From Crocosphaera sp. (GTDB taxonomy: Bacteria; Cyanobacteriota; Cyanobacteriia; Cyanobacteriales; Microcystaceae): a stretch of DNA of 64,000 bases. Shown one piece after another: positions 18,408-27,177 of the stretch. The DNA is taken from assembly GCA_030065205.1 (NCBI GenBank), contig JASJDN010000004.1:1-64000 (forward strand), given 5' to 3'. The translations under genes and the position numbers were made by a program. Position 1 is the stretch's first letter. Every line of letters starts with the position of its first letter. The notes beneath the pieces are model-generated. The model did no database searches, had not been told where the DNA came from, and worked only from the letters and a program-made list of their open reading frames with translations.

Positions 18408-18502
18408 TCAAAAAGGTACTCACATTTCCGTGCTGTTCAATAGTTAATTTATACTACAGAATAAAAGTATATTAAGCACAGAATACTCTAGCTAAATTCT
18501 CC

Positions 18503-19819
18503 TTAATTGTTATTAAATTGCAAAGCTTTTCCTCTAATTTCTGTATTTAATTTACCTCTTTCATAAACAACATTGCCTCCAACAATAGTAATAACTGGCC
18601 ATCCGGTTAAAGTCCATCCTTCAAAGGGACTCCAACCACATTTAGTTTGTAATTCTTCTCGTAAAACGGGATGATAATTATCTAAATCAACTAGCACTAA
18701 GTCTGCATCGTACCCAGGTTTAATTAACCCTTTATTGGGAATTTGATAAGCTTGTGCTGGCCCGGTTGACATCCAATGAGACACTTGGGCAATGGTACAT
18801 TTTCCAGCCATTGCTTGGGTTAACATTAAAGGGAGAGAAGTCTCTACTCCTGGCATTCCCGAAGGGGTGTTAGGATAACCTTTAGCTTTTTCTTCTAAGG
18901 TATGGGGGGCGTGATCGGTGGCAATAAAATCAATCACTCCATCCAGTAAAGCTTTCCATAAAACTTGATTATTTTCTGGGGATCTCAAAGGAGGATTCAT
19001 TTGTGCTAATGTGCCAATTTCTTCATAAGTTTCTGTGTTTAATAATAAATGTTGAGGGGTAACTTCTGTGGTTACCCAACTGGGTTTATTCTCCCGTAAA
19101 AATTCGGCTTCTATTCCTGTTGAAAGATGTAAAATATGTAATCGCCTTTGATACTTTTTGGAAAGTTTGAGAGCTAATTTTGTGGCATTCAAAGCTGCAA
19201 TTTCATCTTGAATCTGAGAATGAATCGAAGGATCACTAATTCCTTTAAATTCTTGACGACGTTGTAAAATTCTGGCTTGATCCTCTGCATGAACAGCAAT
19301 TAAGCGATCGCCTTTAGCAAAAATTGGCTCAATTTCTGCTTCTTGAGACACTAACAAAGCCCCATGAGATGATCCCATAAAAATTTTAATGCCACAAACC
19401 GGATTAGCGGTCAATAAATCGGGCAAATTTTCAGGAGTCGCTCCAATAAAAAACCCATAATTAACTAGGCATTTTTGAGAAGCTAAGTGTAGCTTCTGAT
19501 CTAATGCAGCCTGAGTGATGGTTAGAGGGCGTGTATTAGGCATTTCTAGGAAAGAAGTAACTCCCCCCCTAGCACAAGCACAACTGGCGGTAAATAGGTC
19601 TTCTTTGTACTCTAAACCGGGTTCTCGAAAATGCACTTGAGGATCAATAACCCCTGGCAACAAAGTTAATCCAGTAGCGTCTATGATAGTAGTGGCATCC
19701 GATCCCGTAATTTCTGGGGCAACCTGGACGATTTTACCCTCGTCGATTAGGATGTCTCCTAGTAGGAACTCGCTATCAGGTAGAAGAATACGAGAATGAC
19801 GAATAAGAAGTGGTGTCAT
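18503..19819 (-). CDS. pyrC: Dihydroorotase (class I, PyrC-like)
   Basis: The 438-residue protein is a cyclic amidohydrolase of the dihydroorotase type, acting in pyrimidine synthesis (carbamoyl-aspartate to dihydroorotate). Visible motifs are the first metal motif as DPQVHFREPG, a lysine in GIKIFMGSSHGA that may be carboxylated, His in VHAEDQ, His in LHILHLSTG and Asp in ATDHAPHT. The usual HxH of the first motif is QxH here, so one metal ligand is changed; related DPQVHFREPG proteins exist and are annotated as dihydroorotases. It could instead be a non-catalytic homologue. It is monocistronic and divergent from lepB. Confidence 0.8.
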   Translation of the reverse strand: MTPLLIRHSRILLPDSEFLLGDILIDEGKIVQVAPEITGSDATTIIDATGLTLLPGVIDPQVHFREPGLEYKEDLFTASCACARGGVTSFLEMPNTRPLTITQAALDQKLHLASQKCLVNYGFFIGATPENLPDLLTANPVCGIKIFMGSSHGALLVSQEAEIEPIFAKGDRLIAVHAEDQARILQRRQEFKGISDPSIHSQIQDEIAALNATKLALKLSKKYQRRLHILHLSTGIEAEFLRENKPSWVTTEVTPQHLLLNTETYEEIGTLAQMNPPLRSPENNQVLWKALLDGVIDFIATDHAPHTLEEKAKGYPNTPSGMPGVETSLPLMLTQAMAGKCTIAQVSHWMSTGPAQAYQIPNKGLIKPGYDADLVLVDLDNYHPVLREELQTKCGWSPFEGWTLTGWPVITIVGGNVVYERGKLNTEIRGKALQFNNN

Positions 19820-19961
19820 TTGAGGAAAAACCTCCTAAAATAAAATCAAGCATACTTTAATTGTCCCATTGACTCAGGGTTAGCTAAACTAAAATCAAAT
19901 ATTCGTTACCTTAAATTCTCTTTCATATCGATTCGCTTAACTCCCACAATCTCTATATCTT

Positions 19962-20603
19962 ATGACTCGAAGCGTAAAACAAGATAAAAATAAGCCTTCT
20001 CAATCTTCTAAACAAGAAAATCCTTGGGTTGAACTCACCCAAACCGTTGTTACTGCTGTTATACTCGCTTTTGGCATTCGGACTTTTGTAGCTGAAGCGC
20101 GTTACATTCCTTCGTCTTCAATGGAACCCACCCTAGAAATTAATGATCGCTTAATTATCGAAAAATTAAGTTATCATTTCCGAGAACCCGTACGAGGAGA
20201 TGTGGTGGTATTTAACCCCACAGAAGCCCTTAAAGCGCAAGATTTTCACGATGCTTTCATCAAACGTATTATTGGACTACCTGGAGAAACCGTTGAGGTT
20301 AAAGGGGGTAAAGTTTATGTCAATGGTGAGGAAATTACTGAAAAATATATTGCTGAAGATCCTAACTACGATTATGGACCAGTGGTAGTTCCCGAGGAAG
20401 AATATCTCGTTTTAGGGGATAATCGCAACAACAGTTACGATTCTCATTACTGGGGATTTGTTCCGAAAGATAAAATTATCGGTAAAGCCTTTGTTCGTTT
20501 TTGGCCCTTCAATCGCTTAGGAAGCCTAGATCAACTACCTATATATCCTGGACAAGATCAGAACCCAGATAGACATCAACAGTCTTTACTGCCCCAATAC
20601 TAA
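19962..20603 (+). CDS. lepB: Signal peptidase I
   Basis: The 213-residue protein has one N-terminal membrane helix (VVTAVILAFGIRTFV) and the type I signal peptidase boxes: catalytic Ser in PSSSMEPTL, RGDVVVF, catalytic Lys in FIKRIIGLPGE, and GDNRNNSYDSHYWGFV. It cuts signal peptides from proteins exported across the plasma or thylakoid membrane. The N-terminus is basic and cytoplasmic. The gene is divergent from pyrC and is followed by tRNA-Ser on the other strand. Confidence 0.95.
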   Translation: MTRSVKQDKNKPSQSSKQENPWVELTQTVVTAVILAFGIRTFVAEARYIPSSSMEPTLEINDRLIIEKLSYHFREPVRGDVVVFNPTEALKAQDFHDAFIKRIIGLPGETVEVKGGKVYVNGEEITEKYIAEDPNYDYGPVVVPEEEYLVLGDNRNNSYDSHYWGFVPKDKIIGKAFVRFWPFNRLGSLDQLPIYPGQDQNPDRHQQSLLPQY

Positions 20604-20671
20604 TATTAATCGTTAATTTTTGAGAAGGGAGTCGGTCTTGGATCGATTTCCTTTTCTATATCGTATTGTAA

Positions 20672-20756
20672 CGGAGAGGGAGGGATTCGAACCCTCGTTG
20701 CCTTGCGACAAAGCAGTTTTCGAGACTGCCGCATTCAACCACTCTGCCACCTCTCC
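20672..20756 (-). tRNA. trnS-CGA: tRNA-Ser (CGA)
   Basis: The reverse strand folds into an 85-nt class II tRNA: acceptor GGAGAGG/CCTCTCC with discriminator G, anticodon stem GCAGT/ACTGC with loop CTCGAAA (anticodon CGA), a long variable arm, and the T loop GGTTCGAATCC. CCA is not encoded. It reads the UCG codon. Confidence 0.95.
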
Positions 20757-20786
20757 AGGATAATTCAGATTGACTTACCATCGCTT

Positions 20787-20792
20787 ATTATA
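20787..20792 (-). promoter_or_regulatory. -10 box of the tRNA-Ser promoter
   Basis: A perfect TATAAT on the minus strand lies 30 bp before the tRNA 5' end. No good -35 is seen at the right distance. Confidence 0.5.
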
Positions 20793-20925
20793 GCAGGGAT
20801 CGCCATACTGCTCGGTTGATAGAATTTCTTCCTTATTCTTGAATTTTTTAGAAAAATTTAACCCTTCTGGTTTAACATATAGGTCAAGATCGGTTATTAT
20901 ACTCAGATTTTAATTTCAATTTAAA

Positions 20926-22392
20926 ATGAAACTGAAAACTTTAAACTTCCCTTTAATATCCCATCAAAAACCTGAACGAAGGCAATGGTTTTTATTCGGT
21001 TGTCTTCTCTTCTTAGCTATTAGCCTTTATATCTATAAAATCGATTTCAAAGGTTTATGGATTGATGAATTTATCAGCTTAATTGATGCTGAAAAATTAA
21101 GGATGAAAGACGGTAGACTTCTTTATTATCCTTTATTAGCTTTATGGATGACATTCAGTCATAGTGATGCGTGGTTAAGAGGATTATCGGTTATTTTTGC
21201 TGTGGGAAGTGTGGCCTTGCTTTATGAACTAGGTCGTTATTTATTCAATGAAACCACAGGGTTACTGGCTGGGTTGATGTTGACACTTTCGCCCTTGTTT
21301 ATCAATCATGCCCAAGAAGTTCGTTATTATACTTTAGGAACCTGTGTGACCTTAGCCGGAACTCTCTTCTTAGCCCATGCTTTAAAACAACCTGATAATT
21401 GGAAAAGTAAAGTGGGGTGGTCTATCATGAGGTTTTTAGCCATTGCTACTGTTCCTTTTAACGGAGCTTTGTTAGGGGCTGATTTATTACTCATCGGCAC
21501 ACAATTCTCCAAAAATAAACAAAAATTACTGTCTTTCGCGAAACCCTTCATAGGATTGATTATTTTCTGTCTTCCTATTGCCATCGATTTATTATCAACA
21601 GTTACCTCAGGAAAACATCGTTTGGTGGGTCCAACCCCTGGAATTAACGAAGTTTTAAGGCAATTCAGAATTTTAACCGCTTATTCTTATCCCCCTCCAC
21701 CTCCTTATTTAACGAAGTTTCTGCACGTTTACATTCTCTTAGTAGTAGCTGTATTAGTAATTGCCATTATTAAGAAACCTCGTAGCCAACAAACCCTATG
21801 GGTCGCTGCTTGGGGATTTGTTCCTTTAACAATAATTTTTGTTTATTCTCACCTCTCTCAATCAATATGGATTACCCGTTATTTTATGTTTGTGACCCCC
21901 TATTGGTTGCTTCTTATGGCTGTAGGGTTTCTGAAAATATGGCGACAGTGGCGAGTCATGGCTATAATTGTTGCCTTAGTCTATGCTATCGCCGTTAGTA
22001 CCGGATTGAGTCATTACTATAGTTCTCAATCGCGCTATACGGGGGCCCGTGGAGATTTTTATCGAGGGGTTGCTCAACTTATCAATGAAGAGGAAAAACC
22101 AGGAGATGTAATTATTTGGTCTATTATTCACGGAACGTCTAAACCCCTAGAACATTATCATCGTGGCTCGGCTTCTATCATCACAAAGGAAGGGGTTTTT
22201 CAATATAAGTTTGACGAAGCCAATATAAAAGAATGGCTCAACAGCCTACCACCCCTTGAATCCCGTATGTGGGTGGTCTACCCTAATAGCTCTAAACTAT
22301 TCTGCCAAATGCTTCAAGAAAAGTATCAAAACATCAAAAACTATGAAAAATTTGGTCAGTGTACTGTATCTTTAATAACGCCAGACATTTAA
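20926..22392 (+). CDS. Membrane glycosyltransferase, GT39/ArnT-like
   Basis: The 488-residue protein has about eleven hydrophobic helices and a soluble C-terminal part. The first outer loop has the WIDEF motif (Asp-Glu, as in GT39/GT83 enzymes that use polyprenyl-phosphate sugars) and the next has INHAQEVRYY. Such enzymes move a sugar from a lipid carrier to protein or lipid on the outer face of the membrane. The GT2 gene 113 bp downstream could make the polyprenyl-phosphate sugar donor. The substrate is not predictable. Confidence 0.8.
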   Translation: MKLKTLNFPLISHQKPERRQWFLFGCLLFLAISLYIYKIDFKGLWIDEFISLIDAEKLRMKDGRLLYYPLLALWMTFSHSDAWLRGLSVIFAVGSVALLYELGRYLFNETTGLLAGLMLTLSPLFINHAQEVRYYTLGTCVTLAGTLFLAHALKQPDNWKSKVGWSIMRFLAIATVPFNGALLGADLLLIGTQFSKNKQKLLSFAKPFIGLIIFCLPIAIDLLSTVTSGKHRLVGPTPGINEVLRQFRILTAYSYPPPPPYLTKFLHVYILLVVAVLVIAIIKKPRSQQTLWVAAWGFVPLTIIFVYSHLSQSIWITRYFMFVTPYWLLLMAVGFLKIWRQWRVMAIIVALVYAIAVSTGLSHYYSSQSRYTGARGDFYRGVAQLINEEEKPGDVIIWSIIHGTSKPLEHYHRGSASIITKEGVFQYKFDEANIKEWLNSLPPLESRMWVVYPNSSKLFCQMLQEKYQNIKNYEKFGQCTVSLITPDI

Positions 22393-22508
22393 TTAATTCA
22401 ATAAGGGTCGCTGTCCCTAAGCATTATCAATTTTGATGATTAACTTAATTGTGTTTCAATTTTATGTTACATTATCAACAAAATTTTTAAGAAAAACTAA
22501 TACGAGTG

Positions 22509-23528
22509 ATGAACGAAACCTTAACCTTACTCCCCCACAAAGATAATCAAAACTATAGTGAAGTTTATCTTTCTGTGATTGTTCCTATCTTTAATGAAGT
22601 TGAAAGTTTACCTGTATTAGTTGAAACAATTGCCAATGTTCTCAGAAAAAATCAACTATCGTACGAAATTATTTGCGTCGATGATGGTTCTCAAGATGGC
22701 TCTGCTGAGTTACTCGAGGAATTGGCTAAAAGTCGCAATGATTTAGTTGCCATTATTTTTCGTCGAAACTATGGTCAAACGCCAGCAATGGCAGCCGGAT
22801 TTGAATATGCTCAAGGAAAAATTATTATTACTTTAGATGGTGATCTACAAAATGATCCTGAAGATATTCCTGAGCTAGTGGGTAAGCTCGAAGAAGGTTA
22901 TGATCTCGTGAGTGGCTGGCGCAAGCATCGCCAAGATAACCGTTTAACACGACTCCTTCCTTCTAAAATTGCTAACTGGATTATTGGTAGAGTTACTGGC
23001 GTTAAATTACATGATTATGGATGTTCACTGAAGGCTTACCGTCGAGAAGTTCTCTCAGATATGAATCTCTATGGTGAACTGCATCGCTTTTTGCCGGCTC
23101 TTGCTTATATTGAAGGAGCCAAAATTACCGAAATTCCGGTTCGTCATCATGCTCGTCGTTATGGACACAGTAAATATGGTTTAGGAAGAACCTTTCGAGT
23201 GGTCATGGACTTACTGACTATCTTTTTCTTAAAGAAATTTCTGACTCGTCCCATGCACATTTTTGGATTGGGTGGCTTGATTTTGTTGATGACAGGACTA
23301 ATAATGGGAACTTATCTAACGTTTCTGAAACTTATTTTAGGATTGAGCATTGGTCATCGTCCTCTACTAATCCTCGCAGTACTTTTAATCCTCACTGGTA
23401 TCCAATTATTGATTTCTGGATTACTGGCGGAATTAATCATGAGAACTTATCACGAATCACAAAAACGCCCTATTTATCGAGTTCGCCACATTATCAAGTC
23501 GTCTAGTTACACACAGACAAGTGGTTAA
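22509..23528 (+). CDS. GT2 glycosyltransferase, polyprenyl-phosphate sugar synthase type
   Basis: The protein has 339 residues from ATG 22509 (a GTG directly before it is less likely). It has a GT-A fold with VIVPIFNEVESL, VDDGSQDGS and the metal-binding DGDLQNDPED, then HDYGCSLKAYRR and HARRYGHSKYG, and two C-terminal membrane helices (IFGLGGLILLMTGLI and LLILAVLLILTGIQLLI). This layout is that of DPM1/GtrB/ArnC enzymes, which transfer a sugar from a nucleotide donor to undecaprenyl phosphate. It is likely a partner of the upstream GT39-like enzyme. Confidence 0.9.
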   Translation: MNETLTLLPHKDNQNYSEVYLSVIVPIFNEVESLPVLVETIANVLRKNQLSYEIICVDDGSQDGSAELLEELAKSRNDLVAIIFRRNYGQTPAMAAGFEYAQGKIIITLDGDLQNDPEDIPELVGKLEEGYDLVSGWRKHRQDNRLTRLLPSKIANWIIGRVTGVKLHDYGCSLKAYRREVLSDMNLYGELHRFLPALAYIEGAKITEIPVRHHARRYGHSKYGLGRTFRVVMDLLTIFFLKKFLTRPMHIFGLGGLILLMTGLIMGTYLTFLKLILGLSIGHRPLLILAVLLILTGIQLLISGLLAELIMRTYHESQKRPIYRVRHIIKSSSYTQTSG

Positions 23529-23594
23529 ATGTGACTGGAATAAGTGAATTTGTTAAGTAATATTACAATGGTGCTGTCATACTGGCTTAACAGC

Positions 23595-23623
23595 TTGACA
23601 GCCTTGGAAAAACTCGTTAGAGT
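23595..23623 (+). promoter_or_regulatory. Promoter of the RHH-ycf46 operon
   Basis: A perfect -35 TTGACA (23595-23600) and -10 TAGAGT (23618-23623) stand 17 bp apart. The predicted start is about 30 bp before the ATG of the RHH gene. Confidence 0.6.
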
Positions 23624-23659
23624 AATGACACATACCCGGGTAACCTCAGCTAGAGTGAT

Positions 23660-24010
23660 ATGCAAGACAAGCAAAAAGTCACACTATATCTCCCCCCTGG
23701 AATTCATCGGCAACTCAAAATCAGAGCTGCCATTGATGAAGACTCGATGTCAGCCTTAGTTGAGAGGGCAGTGGACTTTTATCTCAGATATCCGGATAAG
23801 GTACAAGAGGTAGAAGATGCCGCCTACGGCAAAACCCATCAAGTCCATGTTTGTCCAGAGTGCGAAGCCGCGATGGTCATGCGGGATGGACAGATGGTTT
23901 CACTCAAAAATCAACCAAGTGTCATTACAGATGATTTCACCCTTGAGATTAGGGAAACGGTGTCGAGCAATACCGAAAGTTCTGGGGAAGAAGCCTTAGT
24001 TCCCTGCTAA
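23660..24010 (+). CDS. Ribbon-helix-helix protein with a CxxC motif
   Basis: The 116-residue protein begins with a ribbon-helix-helix pattern (KVTLYLPPGIHRQLKIRAAIDEDSMSALVERAVDFYL, residues 5-42), as in CopG-type DNA-binding proteins. The middle has HVHVCPECEAAMVMRDG-like sequence with a CPEC pair and only one further Cys at the C-terminus, so it is at most half a zinc ribbon. It lies 38 bp before ycf46 and probably shares its transcript. A role as an operon regulator is inference. Confidence 0.75.
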   Translation: MQDKQKVTLYLPPGIHRQLKIRAAIDEDSMSALVERAVDFYLRYPDKVQEVEDAAYGKTHQVHVCPECEAAMVMRDGQMVSLKNQPSVITDDFTLEIRETVSSNTESSGEEALVPC

Positions 24011-24048
24011 GCCGCTTAACTGTTCAACCATTATCTTAGGTCGATGTC

Positions 24049-25557
24049 ATGAAAGAAGAGCTAAACATACTAATACAAGCTCAGTATCCTTTAATATATC
24101 TTGTTACCTCAGAAGAACAAAGGGCGGAGCAAGCGATCGCTAGAATCGCCCAAGAATATAGTAAGCATCGGCGCGTTTTTTCTTGGACTGTGACCCACGG
24201 AATGGTTGAATACGGACAGCCAGGAAATACAACTCAACATAACACCGTTCATGCCGAACCGGCTATCAGTTGGGTAATTCGTGAAAAGGAAGCAGGGATT
24301 TTTATTTTCAAAGATTTGCACCCCTTTATTACTGATGCCAATGTTACCCGTTCTTTACGGGATGCAATCATTAGCTTACGGGGAACAGAGAAGACGATTA
24401 TTCTAATCTCTCCCCTGCAACAGATTCCTATCGAACTAGAGAAAGACATCGTTGTTCTCGATTTTCCTTTCCCAGACCTCAAGGAACTCAATCAAGTTTT
24501 ATCACGACAACTCGAGCAAACTAGAAGTAGTCGCATTACCACAGAGGCTCGTGAGAAGTTACTCAAGGCCACCCTAGGACTCACCAAGGATGAGGCAGAA
24601 AAGGTTTATCGCAAAGCCTACGTCAAAGCTGGTCGTCTGACAGAAGAGGAAGTTAATATCGTTTTGTCGGAGAAAAAGCAACAGATTCGTCGTAATGGTG
24701 TTTTAGACTACATTGAGGAAGATGAAACCATCAATTCGGTGGGGGGATTAGAAGAGTTAAAAAAATGGCTCAAACAACGATCAGGAGCTTTTACAGAGAG
24801 AGCCAGAGAATATGGCTTACCCCAACCTAAAGGGATGTTGATTTTGGGTGTTCCAGGATGCGGAAAATCCCTCATTGCTAAAACCACCTCTCGCTTGTGG
24901 GGCTTACCTCTGCTTCGGTTAGACTTAGGTAGAGTCTATGATTCGGCTGTCGGTCGTTCAGAAGCTAACTTAAGAAACGCCCTAAAAACTGCAGAATCCA
25001 TTTCCCCTGCCATCCTCTTCATTGATGAGTTAGATAAGGCATTTGCTGGCGGTGCAGGGTCTGCTGATTCCGATGGGGGAACCTCCAGTAGAATTTTTGG
25101 TTCTTTTCTGACCTGGATGCAGGAGAAAACTTCACCGGTATTTGTTATGGCTACAGCCAACCGTGTAGAACGGCTACCAGGAGAATTTTTACGCAAAGGA
25201 AGATTTGACGAAATCTTCTTTGTAGATTTACCAGATTTAGATGAACGTCAAGCTATTTTCAACATTCACCTTAGTAAGCGTCGCTCAGATACTTCTCGCT
25301 TCGATATTGAGCAACTGGCTAAGGTATCCGATGGATTTTCTGGTGCAGAGATTGAGCAAGCCATTATTGCAGCCATGTATGAGGCTTTCGCTCAAGATCG
25401 GGAGTTTACGCAGCTTGATATTATTGCTGCGATTAAGTCCACGTTACCTCTATCTCGCACCATGACTGAACAGGTCACTGCCCTACGGGACTGGGCGAGG
25501 CAAAGAGCGCGACCTGCTTCAGCCTCCGTCGCTGAGTATCAGCGATTGGAGTTTTAA
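24049..25557 (+). CDS. ycf46: Ycf46-type AAA ATPase
   Basis: The 502-residue protein matches Ycf46, which is conserved in cyanobacteria and some plastids. The N-terminal domain (about 1-200) precedes an AAA module: Walker A GVPGCGKS (near 268), Walker B ILFIDELD, sensor 1 ATANR, arginine finger region EFLRKGRFDE, and a helical lid to about 470. The family is soluble and has been linked to photosynthetic regulation and inorganic carbon use; the exact substrate is not settled. It follows an RHH gene and precedes ycf35. Three hairpins separate it from ycf35. Confidence 0.9.
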   Translation: MKEELNILIQAQYPLIYLVTSEEQRAEQAIARIAQEYSKHRRVFSWTVTHGMVEYGQPGNTTQHNTVHAEPAISWVIREKEAGIFIFKDLHPFITDANVTRSLRDAIISLRGTEKTIILISPLQQIPIELEKDIVVLDFPFPDLKELNQVLSRQLEQTRSSRITTEAREKLLKATLGLTKDEAEKVYRKAYVKAGRLTEEEVNIVLSEKKQQIRRNGVLDYIEEDETINSVGGLEELKKWLKQRSGAFTERAREYGLPQPKGMLILGVPGCGKSLIAKTTSRLWGLPLLRLDLGRVYDSAVGRSEANLRNALKTAESISPAILFIDELDKAFAGGAGSADSDGGTSSRIFGSFLTWMQEKTSPVFVMATANRVERLPGEFLRKGRFDEIFFVDLPDLDERQAIFNIHLSKRRSDTSRFDIEQLAKVSDGFSGAEIEQAIIAAMYEAFAQDREFTQLDIIAAIKSTLPLSRTMTEQVTALRDWARQRARPASASVAEYQRLEF

Positions 25558-25561
25558 CAAG

Positions 25562-25636
25562 CTTTCACCTGCTCCCAACAGGTGTAAAGGCTAGCCAAAA
25601 GCTAGCAGCCTATCAAACAGTCGTCTTTATGAGACG
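25562..25636 (+). promoter_or_regulatory. Three consecutive hairpins between ycf46 and ycf35
   Basis: CACCTG/CAGGTG (25566-25571, 25579-25584, extended by CTTT/AAAG), GCTAGC/GCTAGC (25590-25595, 25601-25606) and CGTCT/AGACG (25622-25626, 25632-25636) follow the ycf46 stop. None has a T run. They could protect the 3' end or act as an RNA processing site or leader for ycf35, which has a strong GGAGG ribosome site. Confidence 0.5.
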
Positions 25637-25694
25637 GCGTATACAAACCCTAAATTGTTGTTGTTAACTTCTGTTCTACTGGAGGAAATCGAAA

Positions 25695-26048
25695 ATGTCT
25701 CACTTTAGCACTCTGCGCACCAAAATTACAGATGCTGAAATCTTAAAAGCTTCCTTACGGGATCTCGGTATTTTTGTGAAGACCGATGCTGATGTAAGAG
25801 GTTATAACGGTCAGCGCGTTCGTTCTGATATCGTTGCTTGTCTTGATGGTGAATATGATTTAGGCTGGTCTCGCAATAGCGATGGTAGCTTTGATTTAAT
25901 TGCTGACCTTTGGGGTGTTGCTAAGAAGCACAACCAAACCGAGTTAATCAACTCCATCAACCAAAAGTATGCTGTTAACAAGACCTTAGCAGAAGTTAAG
26001 CAGCGTAACTTAGGCAAAGCTAATATCAATTTAGTTCTTCACAGCTAA
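25695..26048 (+). CDS. ycf35: Ycf35-type DUF1257 protein
   Basis: The 117-residue protein belongs to the DUF1257/Ycf35 family found in cyanobacteria and plastids (MSHFSTLRTKITDAEILKASL, RVRSDIVACLDGEYDLGWSRN, INQKYAV). It is small, soluble and of unknown function. The start ATG has a strong Shine-Dalgarno (GGAGG) 8-10 bases upstream. It lies downstream of ycf46, and both are plastid-retained photosynthesis-era genes. A clear terminator follows. Confidence 0.92.
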   Translation: MSHFSTLRTKITDAEILKASLRDLGIFVKTDADVRGYNGQRVRSDIVACLDGEYDLGWSRNSDGSFDLIADLWGVAKKHNQTELINSINQKYAVNKTLAEVKQRNLGKANINLVLHS

Positions 26049-26074
26049 GATTTAGCGCGCGTTCCCAAGCTTGG

Positions 26075-26103
26075 GGTTGACCAGTCTGGTTAACCCTTTT
26101 TTT
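26075..26103 (+). terminator. Intrinsic terminator of ycf35
   Basis: Stem GGGTTGACC/GGTTAACCC (26075-26083, 26089-26097, one G-U pair) with loop AGTCT is followed by six T. Confidence 0.9.
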
Positions 26104-26195
26104 GTGGTTTTGTTATGGAGTTATTTTTTCTATTCGCTACCTTAGAAAAAGCTACAATATATGATGAATTATTAAAAAGTTAATCAAGAGAAAAA

Positions 26196-27161
26196 ATGCC
26201 TAGTTATCCTGGACTATCCAGTGAAGCCTTTCGTCATCCTCTAGATAAACAAGCTGAACAAACTTTAAGGAGTGTTCCTGGTTTTGATCTTGTTGCTACT
26301 AGCTTCATGGAATATCTTTACGAACGGCCTCAGCAAATTTCTTTGATGGGAAATAGTATTAAAGTAGGTCTTCGTCAGTACAGTACATTATACGGGATTT
26401 TTCGAGAAACGGTTTATGATTTAGATATTAGTCCTGAACCATTAATTTATGTTAGTCAAAACCCAATCGCAAATGCTTATTCTTTGGGAAAACAACAACC
26501 TTATATTGTCTTAAATGCAGGTTTATTAGACTTATCTGATGAAATAGAATTAAGAACAGTAATTGCTCATGAATTAGGACATATAAAGTGTGAGCATAGT
26601 TTATTAATTCAAATGGCTATTTGGGCAATGGGTGCGGCTTCTTTATTTGGAGAATTGACTTTAGGATTAGGTAATATTATTAGTAGTGGTTTGATTTTTG
26701 CTTTTTATGAATGGCGAAGAAAAGCAGAATTATCAGCAGATAGGGCTGCTTTATTGGTAATTGATGATATGGAACCAATTTTTAGAATGATGATGAAAAT
26801 GGCTGGAGGCAGTCATAAATATGCTCACGAATGTCATTTAGATGAGTTTTTAAAGCAAGCAGAAAAGTATCGAGAATTAGATGAGGATGATCTAAATCAA
26901 CTCTATAAATTTCTAATTTATAATGGTGGCAATGGTGTGTTTTTAAGTCATCCTTTTCCAGTTGATAGGGTTCATTATTTACAAAATTGGGCTACTTCCA
27001 AAGAGTATCAAAATATTCGTCAAGGTAACTATAAAACGGCTCAGAAAAGCGAGGTGGTAACAGTAGATAATAATGAAGAAGCAGAAAGCTTAAAAAAGCA
27101 AATTGAAGAATTACAACAGGAAATTGAAAAAATCAAAAATCAAGGAAACAATCAACAGTAA
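26196..27161 (+). CDS. M48-family metallopeptidase
   Basis: The 321-residue protein has the zinc motif HELGH (in VIAHELGHIKCEHS, about 127-139) and the downstream Glu ligand in RRKAELSADRAAL, with weakly hydrophobic helices between them (MAIWAMGAASLFG, LGNIISSGLIFAFY). This is the HtpX/Oma1-type M48 architecture. It probably degrades membrane or membrane-associated proteins. The C-terminus is a charged coiled coil (EEAESLKKQIEELQQEIEKIKNQ). No signal peptide. The gene is monocistronic and converges on mnmG. Confidence 0.88.
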   Translation: MPSYPGLSSEAFRHPLDKQAEQTLRSVPGFDLVATSFMEYLYERPQQISLMGNSIKVGLRQYSTLYGIFRETVYDLDISPEPLIYVSQNPIANAYSLGKQQPYIVLNAGLLDLSDEIELRTVIAHELGHIKCEHSLLIQMAIWAMGAASLFGELTLGLGNIISSGLIFAFYEWRRKAELSADRAALLVIDDMEPIFRMMMKMAGGSHKYAHECHLDEFLKQAEKYRELDEDDLNQLYKFLIYNGGNGVFLSHPFPVDRVHYLQNWATSKEYQNIRQGNYKTAQKSEVVTVDNNEEAESLKKQIEELQQEIEKIKNQGNNQQ

Positions 27162-27177
27162 TTCTCTAAATTCTAGC

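Noticed and set aside
23544-23759. 71-codon frame before the RHH gene
   Set aside because: It overlaps the promoter and start of the RHH gene in another frame; the RHH product has a recognisable fold.
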